Below are positions 45,850-54,953 of a stretch of DNA of 64,000 nt, one piece after another. The stretch covers positions 124,001 through 188,000 of the forward strand of contig NZ_JACFXW010000002.1 of NCBI RefSeq assembly GCF_014158035.1, written 5' to 3'. The notes beneath the pieces are model-generated. The model had not been told where the DNA came from and ran no database searches. It worked only from the letters and a program-made list of their open reading frames with translations. Both the position numbers and the translations under genes were made by a program. Positions within the stretch are counted from its first letter, which is position 1. Every line of letters starts with the position of its first letter. Origin of the DNA: Rhizobium sp. G21. GTDB lineage: Bacteria > Pseudomonadota > Alphaproteobacteria > Rhizobiales > Rhizobiaceae.

Positions 45850-46040
45850 TGGTTCCGCCTGACTTGAAGAAGGGTGGATCAAAAGGGAACACGGTGAGGA
45901 CTACCCATCAGGGGCCGAGACCGTGGCTGCCCCCGCAACTGTGAGCGGTGAGCGACATCCATTATGCCATTGGCTGCTTGTCGGCTGATAAGGCGGATCG
46001 AGCCATGACCCGCGAGCCAGGATACCTGCCATCGCTGGGC
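45850..46040 (+). ncRNA. Cobalamin (B12) riboswitch
   Basis: The conserved blocks occur in order: GGTTCCGCC (45851), AAAAGGGAACACGGTG (45880-45895), GCTGCCCCCGCAACTGTGA (45926-45944), GCCATTGG near 45966, and the B12 box GAGCCAGGATACCTGCC (46014-46030). This is the standard AdoCbl riboswitch core. It lies in the leader of the CbiMNQO cobalt importer genes, about 60 bp before the cbiM start. Binding of coenzyme B12 should switch the operon off, so cobalt import rises when cobalamin is short. Confidence 0.93.
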
Positions 46041-46098
46041 CACGACATTCCGTGGCGACTTTATCAAGCTGCGCGGTGGGCGTGGTTGAGGGCGTGTT

Positions 46099-46767
46099 AT
46101 GCATATTATGGAAGGATATTTGCCGGCCGCGCATGCGGTTGGCTGGGGCGTGGTGTCCGCGCCATTCGTGATCTATGGGGCGAGGCGCATTGTAAAGCTC
46201 GTCCGGGAAAAGCCCGAGATCAAGCTGTTGATGGCGGCTTCGGGCGCTTATGTGTTCATCCTGTCGGCTTTGAAAATCCCGTCTGTGACGGGCAGTTGCT
46301 CCCATCCGACAGGCACCGGGCTTGCGGCGTCGCTGTTCGGGCCGACGGTGACGACGGTTCTCGGGACGATCGTCCTGTTGTTCCAGGCGCTTCTTCTCGC
46401 CCATGGCGGCCTGACCACGCTGGGCGCCAACATATTCTCCATGGCCATCGTCGGTCCCTTCGTCGCCTATGGCATCTTCAAAGGGGTGTCCGGAGCAGGA
46501 TTCAGCGGCGCGATCGCGATTTTTCTGGCCGCGACGCTCGGCGATCTCGCCACCTATGTGACGACGTCGCTGCAGCTTGCGCTGGCGTTCCCCGATCCGG
46601 TCTCCGGCATGGCGGGCGCCGCGGCGAAGTTTCTCGGCATTTTCGCGCTGACCCAGGTGCCGCTTGCCATCAGCGAGGGTCTGCTGACCGTGATCGTGTA
46701 CAATCTCCTGCAGCGCTACAGCCGCGGCGAGATGAATGCACTCAATATCCTGAACGCGAAGGCCTGA
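46099..46767 (+). CDS. cbiM: Energy-coupling factor cobalt transporter, CbiM substrate-capture subunit
   Basis: 222 residues. It begins [24 protein letters not shown]; the N-terminal Met-His-Ile-Met segment with His2 forms the metal-binding loop of CbiM/Nik[21 protein letters not shown] is the second metal-binding region. Six or seven membrane segments are expected. It captures Co(II) outside the inner membrane. The B12 riboswitch just upstream identifies cobalt, not nickel, as the substrate. Confidence 0.93.
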   Translation: MHIMEGYLPAAHAVGWGVVSAPFVIYGARRIVKLVREKPEIKLLMAASGAYVFILSALKIPSVTGSCSHPTGTGLAASLFGPTVTTVLGTIVLLFQALLLAHGGLTTLGANIFSMAIVGPFVAYGIFKGVSGAGFSGAIAIFLAATLGDLATYVTTSLQLALAFPDPVSGMAGAAAKFLGIFALTQVPLAISEGLLTVIVYNLLQRYSRGEMNALNILNAKA

Positions 46768-46769
46768 TC

Positions 46770-47060
46770 ATGCTGAAACGTAATCTATGGCTCCTGCTGG
46801 CCGTCATCGTCCTGGCAATTCTGCCGCTCGTCATCCATCACGGCGGAGACGCCGAATTCGGCGGCTCCGATGGCGAGGCCGAAGCGGTCATCACGCAAAT
46901 CCGACCCGATTATCAGCCATGGGCTACGCCGCTTTGGGAACCGCCGAGCGGCGAAATCGAAAGCCTGTTGTTTGCCTTGCAGGCTGCGATCGGCGCCGGG
47001 TTGATCGGGTTCTATTTCGGACGCCGCACATCGCCGGCCAAGCGTTCCGATTCGCACTGA
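46770..47060 (+). CDS. cbiN: Cobalt transport protein CbiN
   Basis: 96 residues with two membrane helices (LWLLLAVIVLAILPLVI and SLLFALQAAIGAGLIGFYFG) around a soluble loop containing EFGGSDGEAEAVITQIRPDYQPWATPLWEPPSGEIESLLF, the classical CbiN pattern (FxGxDxxA...W..P...P..E). It is needed for metal loading of CbiM. The ATG lies 2 bp after the cbiM stop. Confidence 0.93.
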   Translation: MLKRNLWLLLAVIVLAILPLVIHHGGDAEFGGSDGEAEAVITQIRPDYQPWATPLWEPPSGEIESLLFALQAAIGAGLIGFYFGRRTSPAKRSDSH

Positions 47061-47063
47061 GTC

Positions 47064-47809
47064 ATGCGCGCGATCGATCGCTGTGCGCAGACCAATCGCT
47101 GGCGGCGTCACGCCGCTGGCGAGAAGCTCTTTCTCTCATTGGGCGTCATGGCCCTTTCGCTCTTGTCGGCGGGATGGTCCACACAGGCCGCCGTGCTCCT
47201 GGCGATGCTGGCGCTGACGCATTTCGGCGCCGGTATAGCTTGGCGCGACATAGCCGGCGCGGCGCGGATCCCGCTGCTCTTCATCGCAACCGGCGGCGTG
47301 GCGCAGCTTTTTCCGTGACAGTGGTCGGATACGTCCCTCACATCGCGCTGGTTTCCGACGAGGGAATTGGCCAAGCCTGTTTCGTCGCTCTCAGAAGCAG
47401 CGCCTGTGTTTGCTGTTTGCTGTTTCTCGCGCTCACCACGCCGCTTCCGAGTATTCTTCAACTCTTGCAGCGGAAGGGCTTGAACGCGGAAATATGCGAT
47501 ATCGCCATGGTGATGTTCCGGATCATCTGGGTCTTGCTGGATTGTCTGAACGCCGGTCGGCAATCGCTCGATGCTCGACTGGGTTACACAGGAAAACGGC
47601 GCATGCTGAAATCGAACGGGCTGTTGCTCGCGTCTCTGCTGCCGCGCGTCTTCGCGCGCGCTCGGCGCATGGAGACGGGTTTGGCCGCCAGGGGCTATAC
47701 GGGCCGGCTGGATTTTATCTCCGTGGAGAAACCCGCGTCGCGCATCAGACTGCTGGTGATCGGCATGATTCTTCTGGTTTTCTACGTCTTGTCACGGTGG
47801 ATAGGATGA
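47064..47809 (+). pseudogene. cbiQ: Cobalt ECF transporter T component CbiQ, frameshifted
   Basis: About 249 residues when joined. The first frame (47064-47316) has IDRCAQTNRWRRHAAGEKLFLSLGVMALSLLS. A missing T in the run 47308-47312 shifts to FSVTVVGYVPHIALVSDEG, and later PRVFARARRMETGLAARGYTGRLDF, the ARRxxxGxxxRGY coupling-helix motif that contacts the ATPase. Four to five membrane segments. The stop overlaps the cbiO start (ATGA at 47806). Probably intact in the organism, since a working riboswitch and partners surround it. Confidence 0.87.
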
Positions 47810-48635
47810 TACTCGAAGCTCGGAAAATCGGGTTCAGATACGAGGATGGCACGCGCGCGCTGGATGACGTCTCGCTCCGCATCGTGCGGCGGCAGAAGCT
47901 CGTCATCCTGGGAGCCAACGGCGCTGGAAAATCGAGCCTCATGTCGCTCCTAAATGGCTCGTTCAAACCCTCCGCAGGCGAGGTCCTGTTGAATGGCGAG
48001 CCCGTCGCCTATGACCGCAAAGGCCTGACGCTGCTCAGATCACAGGTCGGGCTGGTCCTGCAGGATCCCGATGATCAATTGTTCGCCGCCACGGTCTTCG
48101 AGGACGTCTCCTTCGGACCTCTCAATCTCGGTCTGTCCGCCGACGAGGCCCGGCTCCGGGTCGCAAATGCTCTGGACGCGATGGAAATTTCGGACCTGTC
48201 GCATCGTCCGACACACATGTTGAGTTTCGGCCAGCGGAAGCGAGTGGCGATCGCGGGGATTCTCGCCATGTCGCCGTCGGTTCTGCTTCTCGACGAACCC
48301 ACTGCCGGGCTCGATCCGAGGGGGTGGAGGATCTGACGAGAACGCTCGATACGTTGGCGGCAAAGGGTATCGCCGTCGTTCTCGCCACGCATGACATGGA
48401 TGTCGCTTACGCCCTGGCCGACCGTGTCGCGGTCTTCGCCGCGGGCAGGGTGCTGATGGAGGGCGCGCCCGACGCCGTGTTCGGCCAGGCCGATTTCTGC
48501 GAGCGCAGTGGTTTGCGGCTGCCCAACATATTCCAGGTCGCCAGCGGTTTGAAAGACCTGGGGCTGCTGCCGAGCGATGGCGACTTGCCCCGCTCCGTGG
48601 ATGAATTGCTCAGGCTCGTGTCCGCTCCGCGCTGA
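47806..48635 (+). pseudogene. cbiO: Cobalt ECF transporter ATPase CbiO, frameshifted
   Basis: About 277 residues when joined. Walker A GANGAGKSS, Q-loop VLQDPDDQLFAATVFEDVSFGPLNLGLS (the DDQLF motif typical of CbiO), signature LSFGQRKRVAIAG and Walker B LLLLDEPTAGLDPRG in the first frame. A missing G in the run 48320-48324 shifts to VEDLTRTLDTLAAKGIAVVLATHDMDVAYALADRVAVF (H-loop). It energises the CbiMNQ membrane complex. Confidence 0.88.
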
Positions 48636-48788
48636 TTGCAGAGTCGTCGTTCATTCGGAAAGATCGATCTCGACCTGCGGGCGTTACCATTCGCATCGGC
48701 CCGGCGATGGCGGCTTAGCTTTGGGGTTCGCGCATGTCGCGACAGAGACCGCCGGGCGGACGCGCGCATGCGTCCGCCGTCGCATCGA

Positions 48789-50054
48789 TCAGCTCTGGCC
48801 GCAAGCAGCCGCGTAGATCCGCAGCATGCGCGTGACGGCGGCGCGCGCCAGCGATCGGGCCGTGGGTGCGGTGAGGCCCGTCCGCACTTCCGGCCATGCC
48901 GCCGCGAGGTGTTGGCTGATCAGCGTTTCCGGCAAAGCCTTGTCTCCGAGCCTCTTCATCAGCGCGTCGATAGCGGCTTTCGCTTCCGGCAAGGCCCAGT
49001 AGTAGCGGATGCGGTCGGAATAGCTGAAATGGCGATGCAATGCCTGCTCTTCAGCGGTCCCGGGATAGTATTTCGCCCAATGGCCGGGCTGGCGGAGCAT
49101 CAGCGCTTCCATGGCCGGCTTGAGCGACAGTGCGTCGCCGTCCAGTTCCGCCGCGATGGCGTCGAGACCATAAAGCGCCTCGCGCAACGCGAAAGTGAGG
49201 CCCGGCCCGACCTTGAGGATGGAAAAGCCGTCGACGACCAGCGCTCGAAGATCGGCTCCTGTCTGATAATCGGTGGAATGGGCTTCGAAAACGAGACCCG
49301 GGAGATCCGCCAGGCGTCGCGACAGCGCCTGGGCGGCTTCGGGAACATAGGACACGACATTCTGATTGCCGAATTCGACGCCGGGCTGGACGACAAGGCC
49401 GATGACGCGTTCGAAGGCCTCGTCCAGGCCGGCGCCCGCAAAGGCCCGGCGATGAATGTCGACGGTCGCCTCGGCGGCGTCGGGCGACGTCACGTCGAGA
49501 TGCTCGACCTCTTCGAGCGCCCCGCCGGGAACGGGCACTTCCGTGCCGATGACATAGACCGGTCTGCCGGTAGAGTGTTTTTCGGCGACGGCGGCGAGGC
49601 GGGCGGCGCGAGCGGCGGTGTGTTCGTCGTCCAGGGCCGGCGGCTCGCCGGCGCAGCCCATCGAGCAATCGAGATGGATCTTTTCAAAGCCCGCCGCCGC
49701 ATAGGCCGCCACCATCGCCTCGGCCTTTTCCATCGCCGCCTCGGGGCTCAGATGCTTCCAGGGATTTGGTCCGAGATGATCTCCGCCGAGAATCAGTCTG
49801 TCGAGATCAAAGCCGGTTTCGCCGGCGATGCGTTCGACGAAGCGGCGAAAATCGCCAGGGGTCATGCCGGTGTAGCCGCCATCCTGATTGACCTGGTTGC
49901 ACGTGGCTTCGATGAGCACGGACTGGCCCGTGTCCCGGCCCAGCCTCAGCGCAGCGCCGATCACCTCGGGATGCGCGGAGCACACCGACGTGATGCCGAC
50001 AGCCCGTCCCTCGCGGTGAAGACGGGGCAGAGACGTAAGGGCGGTCGTGGACAT
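48789..50054 (-). CDS. AgaZ/KbaZ/GatZ family protein (D-tagatose-bisphosphate aldolase class II non-catalytic subunit family)
   Basis: 421 residues, the normal family length. GITSVCSAHPEVIGAALRLG, EATCNQVNQDGGYTGMTPGDFRRFV, LILGGDHLGPNPW, KIHLDCSMGCAG and VIGTEVPVPGG are the hallmarks of AgaZ/KbaZ/GatZ. It was long annotated as a helper of tagatose-bisphosphate aldolase, but in amino-galactose pathways it has been proposed to be the tagatose-6-phosphate kinase itself. No GatY/KbaY catalytic aldolase is nearby, which favours an independent role. Divergent from the DeoR regulator. Confidence 0.88.
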   Translation of the reverse strand: MSTTALTSLPRLHREGRAVGITSVCSAHPEVIGAALRLGRDTGQSVLIEATCNQVNQDGGYTGMTPGDFRRFVERIAGETGFDLDRLILGGDHLGPNPWKHLSPEAAMEKAEAMVAAYAAAGFEKIHLDCSMGCAGEPPALDDEHTAARAARLAAVAEKHSTGRPVYVIGTEVPVPGGALEEVEHLDVTSPDAAEATVDIHRRAFAGAGLDEAFERVIGLVVQPGVEFGNQNVVSYVPEAAQALSRRLADLPGLVFEAHSTDYQTGADLRALVVDGFSILKVGPGLTFALREALYGLDAIAAELDGDALSLKPAMEALMLRQPGHWAKYYPGTAEEQALHRHFSYSDRIRYYWALPEAKAAIDALMKRLGDKALPETLISQHLAAAWPEVRTGLTAPTARSLARAAVTRMLRIYAAACGQS

Positions 50055-50121
50055 CGGCAGGCTCCATCGCTCGGTGGCATCAGGCTAGAAATGCGATGAA
50101 CGATCAATAACGCTCAAAAAT

Positions 50122-50142
50122 ATGATTGACAATGATTCATTT
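50122..50142. promoter_or_regulatory. Candidate DeoR operator in the divergent gap
   Basis: AT-rich ATGATT-GACAATG-ATTCAT, an imperfect inverted repeat (5 of 6) also containing TGATT twice 11 bp apart. It lies between the AgaZ-like gene and the DeoR gene, about 60-80 bp from each start. Confidence 0.4.
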
Positions 50143-50201
50143 TCAAGAAATCTTGTGACGAGATTGAACGCAGAGCCTCCCATAAAGGGGTAGTGAGCCG
50201 C

Positions 50202-50987
50202 ATGAAGCCAGACCGCGCCCAAGCCATCCGCCAGTTCCTGTTTTCCAACGGCTCCTCCTCGATCGCCGCCATTGCGCAGGCTGTCGGCGCGTCCCTGCCG
50301 ACGCTGCGCCGCGATCTGGCGGAACTCGAAGAAGCGGGCGTAGTGGTGCGCACGCATGGCGGCGCGCGGTTGGCGGATCAGTTCGAGGTCGAAGTGGCGT
50401 TCGAACAGCGCGAGGCGCAGGCTCTGCTCGCCAAGCGCGCCATCGGCGACCTCGCCTATGACATGCTGCAGCCGGGAACCTCGATTTTCCTGGATTCCGG
50501 CACGACGGTGCTGCAGCTCGCGCGGCGCATCCGGGTCAATCCGCTGCCGCTCAATGTCTTCACCAATTGTTTGCCGGCGGCGCAGATGCTCATCGACGTG
50601 GTCGGCGTCAAGGTCACGCTTCTCGGCGGTCAGTTGCGCAAGGAAAACTCGTCCGTCGTGGGTCCTCTGGCGGAGGAGATGCTGGAGCGACTGTGGTTCG
50701 GCCAGTTGTTTCTCGGCGCCGGCGCAATCGCCGTGGACGGGGCGATGAGCTCCGTCGACGAGAACGAGGCGCGGCTGAATTCCGTGATGATCGCACGGTC
50801 GGAGCAGCGCATTCTCCTATCCGATTCCAGCAAGTTCGGTCAGCGGCTGACTTACCGTGTCGCCCCGATGACAGATCTGCAAACGGTGGTGACGGATACG
50901 GGACTCTCCGCCGAATGGTTCGACCGTCTGGGCGCCTTCGGTCTCGACGTGCGTCAGGCGGACCTGCCGCAGGCGGTTGCGGCATGA
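50202..50987 (+). CDS. DeoR/GlpR family transcriptional regulator (AgaR-like)
   Basis: 261 residues. The helix-turn-helix GSSSIAAIAQAVGASLPTLRRDLAELEEAGVVVRTHGGARL is the DeoR N-terminal domain, and SIFLDSGTTVLQLARRI and KVTLLGGQLRKENSSVVGPLA are sugar-phosphate-binding loops. ATG 50202 is preferred because AAAGGGG lies 11 bp upstream; a GTG at 50193 would be too close. It probably represses the AgaZ-like gene and the kinase-importer operon, released by an amino-sugar phosphate. It overlaps the kinase start. Confidence 0.88.
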   Translation: MKPDRAQAIRQFLFSNGSSSIAAIAQAVGASLPTLRRDLAELEEAGVVVRTHGGARLADQFEVEVAFEQREAQALLAKRAIGDLAYDMLQPGTSIFLDSGTTVLQLARRIRVNPLPLNVFTNCLPAAQMLIDVVGVKVTLLGGQLRKENSSVVGPLAEEMLERLWFGQLFLGAGAIAVDGAMSSVDENEARLNSVMIARSEQRILLSDSSKFGQRLTYRVAPMTDLQTVVTDTGLSAEWFDRLGAFGLDVRQADLPQAVAA

Positions 50988-51918
50988 CCCTGATTTTCGG
51001 GCTCGATTCCGGCGGCAGCAAGACGATCGCCGCGGTGGCGACGGCGGATGGCGCTGTCCTCGACGTCTGGCGCGGACCTGGCCTCGATCCGATGGCGGGC
51101 GAGGGCTGGACAGCCGTGCTGGCGACGGCGGTCGACGCTCTTTGCGGAAATCGCAGTTTCGCCTCGAGCGTGCTCGGTCTCTCCTGTCATGGCGAGATCG
51201 ACGCGGTTTCCGCCCATCAGCGGGCCGTGGTCGCAGCGCATTTTTCCGGCCCTCATCTCGTGCTCAACGATGTCGAGGTCGCCTGCGACGCCGCCTTTGC
51301 CGGGCGTGACGGCGTGCTCTTGCTGGCCGGCACCGGCAGCATGGCCTGGGCGAAGGTTGCCGGCCGGAGTGTGCGCTTCGGCGGCTGGGGCGAGGCTTTC
51401 GGCGATGAAGGCTCGGCCTTCTGGATCGGTCGTGAAGCCCTGTCGCTGGCGAGCCGTGTCCTGGACGGGCGGCTCGACGATCCCTCGGGCGAGGGGCGGC
51501 GCTTCGCCGAGGGCGTTTTGCCGCCTGCGGCGTGTCCGCGGTCGACCTGATCGAATGGGCTTTCAATCGGGGCAATCGCCGAGCGGATTATGCGGCGCTC
51601 GCGCAAACGGTGTCGGCGATGCGCGAACAAGGCAACGACGTCGCCGCGGTGTTGCTCGACGCCTCAGCGGACAGGCTGGCCGAACATGTGTTCGCCGCCC
51701 GACGCGCTCTGGGAGCGCCCGATCTCGACTGGTCCTATGCCGGCGGCGTCTTTCGGTCCGCCGGGCTTCTCGCCGCGACCGCCAAGCGGGCCGGAGAACC
51801 CGTCACGCCCAGACTACCCCCTATTGGCGGCGCGCTCTGGCGTGCTGCCGAACATGCCGGACTGCCCATCACGAACAGCTTTCTGGAGACGCTTGCCGCA
51901 TCGCTTGAAGACCACTAA
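50984..51918 (+). pseudogene. BadF/BadG/BcrA/BcrD-type sugar kinase (N-acetylglucosamine-kinase-like), frameshifted
   Basis: About 312 residues when joined. LIFGLDSGGSKTIAAVATADG (phosphate loop 1), GLSCHGEIDAVS, LNDVEVACDAAF (catalytic Asp), LLAGTGSMAWAK (phosphate loop 2) and GWGEAFGDEGSAFWIGREAL are hallmarks of the GlcNAc/GalNAc kinase group. A missing T in the run 51516-51519 shifts to AACGVSAVDLIEWAFN and the adenosine region YAGGVFRSAGLL. It phosphorylates an imported amino sugar, most likely galactosamine or its N-acetyl form judging from the AgaS and AgaZ partners. Confidence 0.85.
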
Positions 51919-51934
51919 CCACAACAGGAGATAA

Positions 51935-53191
51935 ATGAACATGAAACGTCGTACGCTGTTGTCTGCCGCCGCCGCACTGGGATTGGGCGCGGCATTTCTT
52001 CCTCTTTCCGCCTTCGCCGCAGAACCTTTGTCGGTCCTGCTGCCGCCATGGGTCACGCTCCCCAAGGAGATGACCGACAAATACACCGCCAAGACCCAAG
52101 GCGCGCTCGACGTGCAGACGCTGGGCTGGGACGAGATCCGCACCAAGATCGTCACCTCGATGATGGCCAATACCGCGCCCGCATCGGCCACCGAAATGGA
52201 TTGGTCCTGGGTCGGTCAGTTCGGCAGCGCCAACTGGTACGACGATCTCTCGGGCATCCTCAGCGAGGATCTGAAGAAGGATCTGCCGACCACCTCGATC
52301 TTCACCTTCGACGGCAAGCTGATCGGCGTGCCCTACAACAACGATTTCCGCGTGCTGATCTACAACAAGGCGCATCTCGCCAAAGCCGGCGTCACCGATG
52401 CGCCGAAGACGCCGGACGAGCTTCTCGCCGCCGCCAAGGCGGTCAAGGAAAAGGCCGGCGTGCAATATCCGATCGGCCTGCCGCTCTCGGCCACCGAAGG
52501 GGCGGCAACCGCCTGGTACCTGCTGACGAAGGCGTTCGGCGGCGATCTGTTCGACAAGGACATGAACCCGCTGTTCACCGACAAGGACAGCGGCGGCTAC
52601 AAAGCCATGGCCTTCGAGGTTCAGGCGCTCAAGGACGGCCTGATCGATCTGGCCTCGACCTCGCTCAAGGATGTCGAAATCCAGGAACTGTTCAAATCCG
52701 GCAAGGTCACCTTCGACGTGGCCGGTTGGGCCGGCAATCTGGCGGTCTATTCCGACGCGTCCAAGTCGCAGGTCGCGGCCGACGCAGCCGCCGCGCTGGT
52801 GCCGAATGTCGACGGCAAATCGCGCACCATCGGCCTGCCGGGCGCGCTGGGCGTCCCGGTATCGGCCAAGGACAAGGAGGCTGCGCACGCCTTCATCAAC
52901 TGGATGCTCGATCCGGAAACGATGGAGAACAACTACCTCAAGCTCGGCAATCTGCCCACCCGCATCTCGGTGCTGGAAAAGCTCAACAAGGACGGCAAGC
53001 TTCAGCAGGGCGATACGCTGATCGCCCAGGCGGCGCTCGTCGAGCCGCTCTTTGCCCAGGGCACGCCCGGCTGGTATCCCGAGTTTTCCGCAGCCGTGGC
53101 GACAAATCTGAACGCCGCCGCCAAGGGTCAGCTCTCGATCGACGACGCGCTGAAAGCGATCGCCGACGCCGCCAAGGAGGCGCAGCAGTAA
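51935..53191 (+). CDS. CUT1-type extracellular sugar-binding protein (family 1)
   Basis: 418 residues. Signal peptide MNMKRRTLLSAAAALGLGAAF with cleavage near AFAAEP. Type-2 binding fold: VLLPPWVTLPKEMTDKYTAKTQ, GVPYNNDFRVLIYNKAHLAKAGV, PLFTDKDSGGYKAMAF and AHAFINWMLDPETMENNYLKLGNLPTR. AGGAG precedes the ATG by 4 bp. It begins the importer part of the amino-sugar operon; the permease starts on its TAATG stop-start overlap. Confidence 0.9.
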   Translation: MNMKRRTLLSAAAALGLGAAFLPLSAFAAEPLSVLLPPWVTLPKEMTDKYTAKTQGALDVQTLGWDEIRTKIVTSMMANTAPASATEMDWSWVGQFGSANWYDDLSGILSEDLKKDLPTTSIFTFDGKLIGVPYNNDFRVLIYNKAHLAKAGVTDAPKTPDELLAAAKAVKEKAGVQYPIGLPLSATEGAATAWYLLTKAFGGDLFDKDMNPLFTDKDSGGYKAMAFEVQALKDGLIDLASTSLKDVEIQELFKSGKVTFDVAGWAGNLAVYSDASKSQVAADAAAALVPNVDGKSRTIGLPGALGVPVSAKDKEAAHAFINWMLDPETMENNYLKLGNLPTRISVLEKLNKDGKLQQGDTLIAQAALVEPLFAQGTPGWYPEFSAAVATNLNAAAKGQLSIDDALKAIADAAKEAQQ

Positions 53192-54093
53192 TGGCGACAA
53201 GCTTCTTCAAGAAGCGCGTCTTCCTGGATAGGGAGGCGCGGCTCGGCCTCGGCCTCTCTCTTCCCATCATCCTGATCATGGGCGGGCTGGTGATCCTGCC
53301 CCTGATCGTCACGATCATCGACAGCTTCTATCGGGTCGAACCGATGAAGCCCGGCACGCCCTTTGTCGGCCTGCGCAATTACATCAATCTGATGTTCGAT
53401 GAAAACGTGCTGGCGAGTTGGAACAACACGTTTCTCTATGTCGTCATGGCCGTCACCATCGAAACGCTGGGTGGGCTGGGCGCCGCGCTCGTGCTGCACA
53501 AGGCGCGCATCGGCCGCCGCTGGCTGCTGGCCGCCGTGATCCTGCCCTGGTGCCTGCCGCCGGTGGTCAACGCGATCATCTGGCTGTGGATCTATAATCC
53601 GAGCTACGGCCTGTTGAATGGCATTCTGAAAAGCTTGGGCGTCATTTCGGAGAACCAGGTCTGGTTCAATGATCGGCTGACCGGCTTGTTTCTGGTCGCG
53701 GTGGTGCATGCCTGGCGCATGCTGCCGCTCACCGCCATCATCCTTCTCGCTGCGCTGCAATCCATTCCGGCCAATCTTTACGAAGCGGCCCGTCTGGACG
53801 GAGCCTCGCCCTGGAAGCAGTTTAAGCTCATCACGTTGCCGTTGATCTCGAGCGGTCTTGCGATTGCGCTCAGCCAATCCACGGTGTTCGCCTTCAATCT
53901 GTTCGATGAGGCCTGGATCCTCAACGGCAGCTCGATCGGCACGCGCAGCCTGATGGTGCAGGTTTACATGTCCGCTTTCCAGAACATGAAGTTTTCGCTC
54001 GGCATGGCGCTGTCGATCCTCGCAATGATCGCCTCGCTGATGGTCTCCGCCGTCTATGTCCTTCGCGTTTATAAAGAAACGAGGTTCGACTGA
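53191..54093 (+). CDS. CUT1 sugar ABC transporter permease (MalF/UgpA-like)
   Basis: 300 residues, six membrane segments. The EAA loop is YEAARLDGASPWKQFKLITLPLISSG near residues 198-223. NPSYGLLNGILKSLG is the usual CUT1 loop. The ATG overlaps the binding-protein stop, and its own TGA overlaps the next permease's ATG (54091-54095). Confidence 0.9.
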   Translation: MATSFFKKRVFLDREARLGLGLSLPIILIMGGLVILPLIVTIIDSFYRVEPMKPGTPFVGLRNYINLMFDENVLASWNNTFLYVVMAVTIETLGGLGAALVLHKARIGRRWLLAAVILPWCLPPVVNAIIWLWIYNPSYGLLNGILKSLGVISENQVWFNDRLTGLFLVAVVHAWRMLPLTAIILLAALQSIPANLYEAARLDGASPWKQFKLITLPLISSGLAIALSQSTVFAFNLFDEAWILNGSSIGTRSLMVQVYMSAFQNMKFSLGMALSILAMIASLMVSAVYVLRVYKETRFD

Positions 54094-54942
54094 TGCGCCG
54101 CCTCGGTTTCTATGTCGCCGTCGTCCTGCTGCTGGTCTGGTCGCTCGGGCCGGTCTATTGGGCGCTCGCCACCTCGCTGACCCCGCCCAATGCACTGATC
54201 AGCGATCACCTGCGGCTCTGGCCGGAGAACGCGACGCTTCAGCACTACGCCAAGCTGTTCGGCGCCACGTCCGTCAGCCAGGGCAATGAGGTGCAGTCGG
54301 TCTGGCCGCAGTTCTCGCGCGCCTTCATCAACAGTCTCGTCACCTCGCTGGCGGCGACGCTCGCGACCGTCGCGATCGCCGCATTCGGCGCATGGGCTTT
54401 CGTGCGGCTCAAATTTCCGGGGCGGGATTTCGTCTTTGTCATCATCGTCGCAACGCTGGGCGTGCCGGCCTATACCGTGATGATCCCGCTCTATCGCATC
54501 ATGATCGGCGCGGGCCTCGTCGACACCTATCTCGGCGTGACGCTGATCTATGTCTCCGCCTTTTTGCCCCTAGCGCTCTGGCTGATGCGCAGCGTCTACC
54601 AGTCCATGCCGCTGTCGCTCGAAGAGGCGGCCTGGCTCGACGGCGCTTCGAAACTCTACACGCTGGTGCGCATCGTGTTGCCGCTGGCCGGTCCCGGCCT
54701 CGTCGCCACCGCCATTCTGACCTTTCTCTCCGCCTGGGGCCAGTTCATGGTGCCCCTGGTCTTCTCGCCGACGCTCAGCACCAAGCCGCTGACCGTCCTC
54801 ATTCCGGAATTCGTCACCCGCAACTATGTCGATTACGGCCTGATGAACGCCGCCGGCGTCATCGCCATCGTTCCCCGTCTTGCTGGTGATTTTCCTCAAC
54901 CGTTTCCTCGTGCAGGGCCTGATGGCCGGCGCAAGCAAGTAA
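54093..54942 (+). pseudogene. CUT1 sugar ABC transporter permease (MalG/UgpE-like), frameshifted near the C-terminus
   Basis: About 283 residues when corrected. The EAA loop LEEAAWLDGASKLYTLVRIVLPLAGPG and membrane segments VFVIIVATLGVPAYTVMIPLYRIMIG are clear. After GVIAIV the frame slips at the C run 54873-54876. In the other frame VLLVIFLNRFLVQGLMAGASK-stop (54942) is the expected MalG ending; two C bases missing would also restore the common IPPVLL motif. As read, the slip fuses the permease to the SIS protein gene, which is an artefact. Confidence 0.87.
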
Positions 54943-54953
54943 AGGACGCCCTC

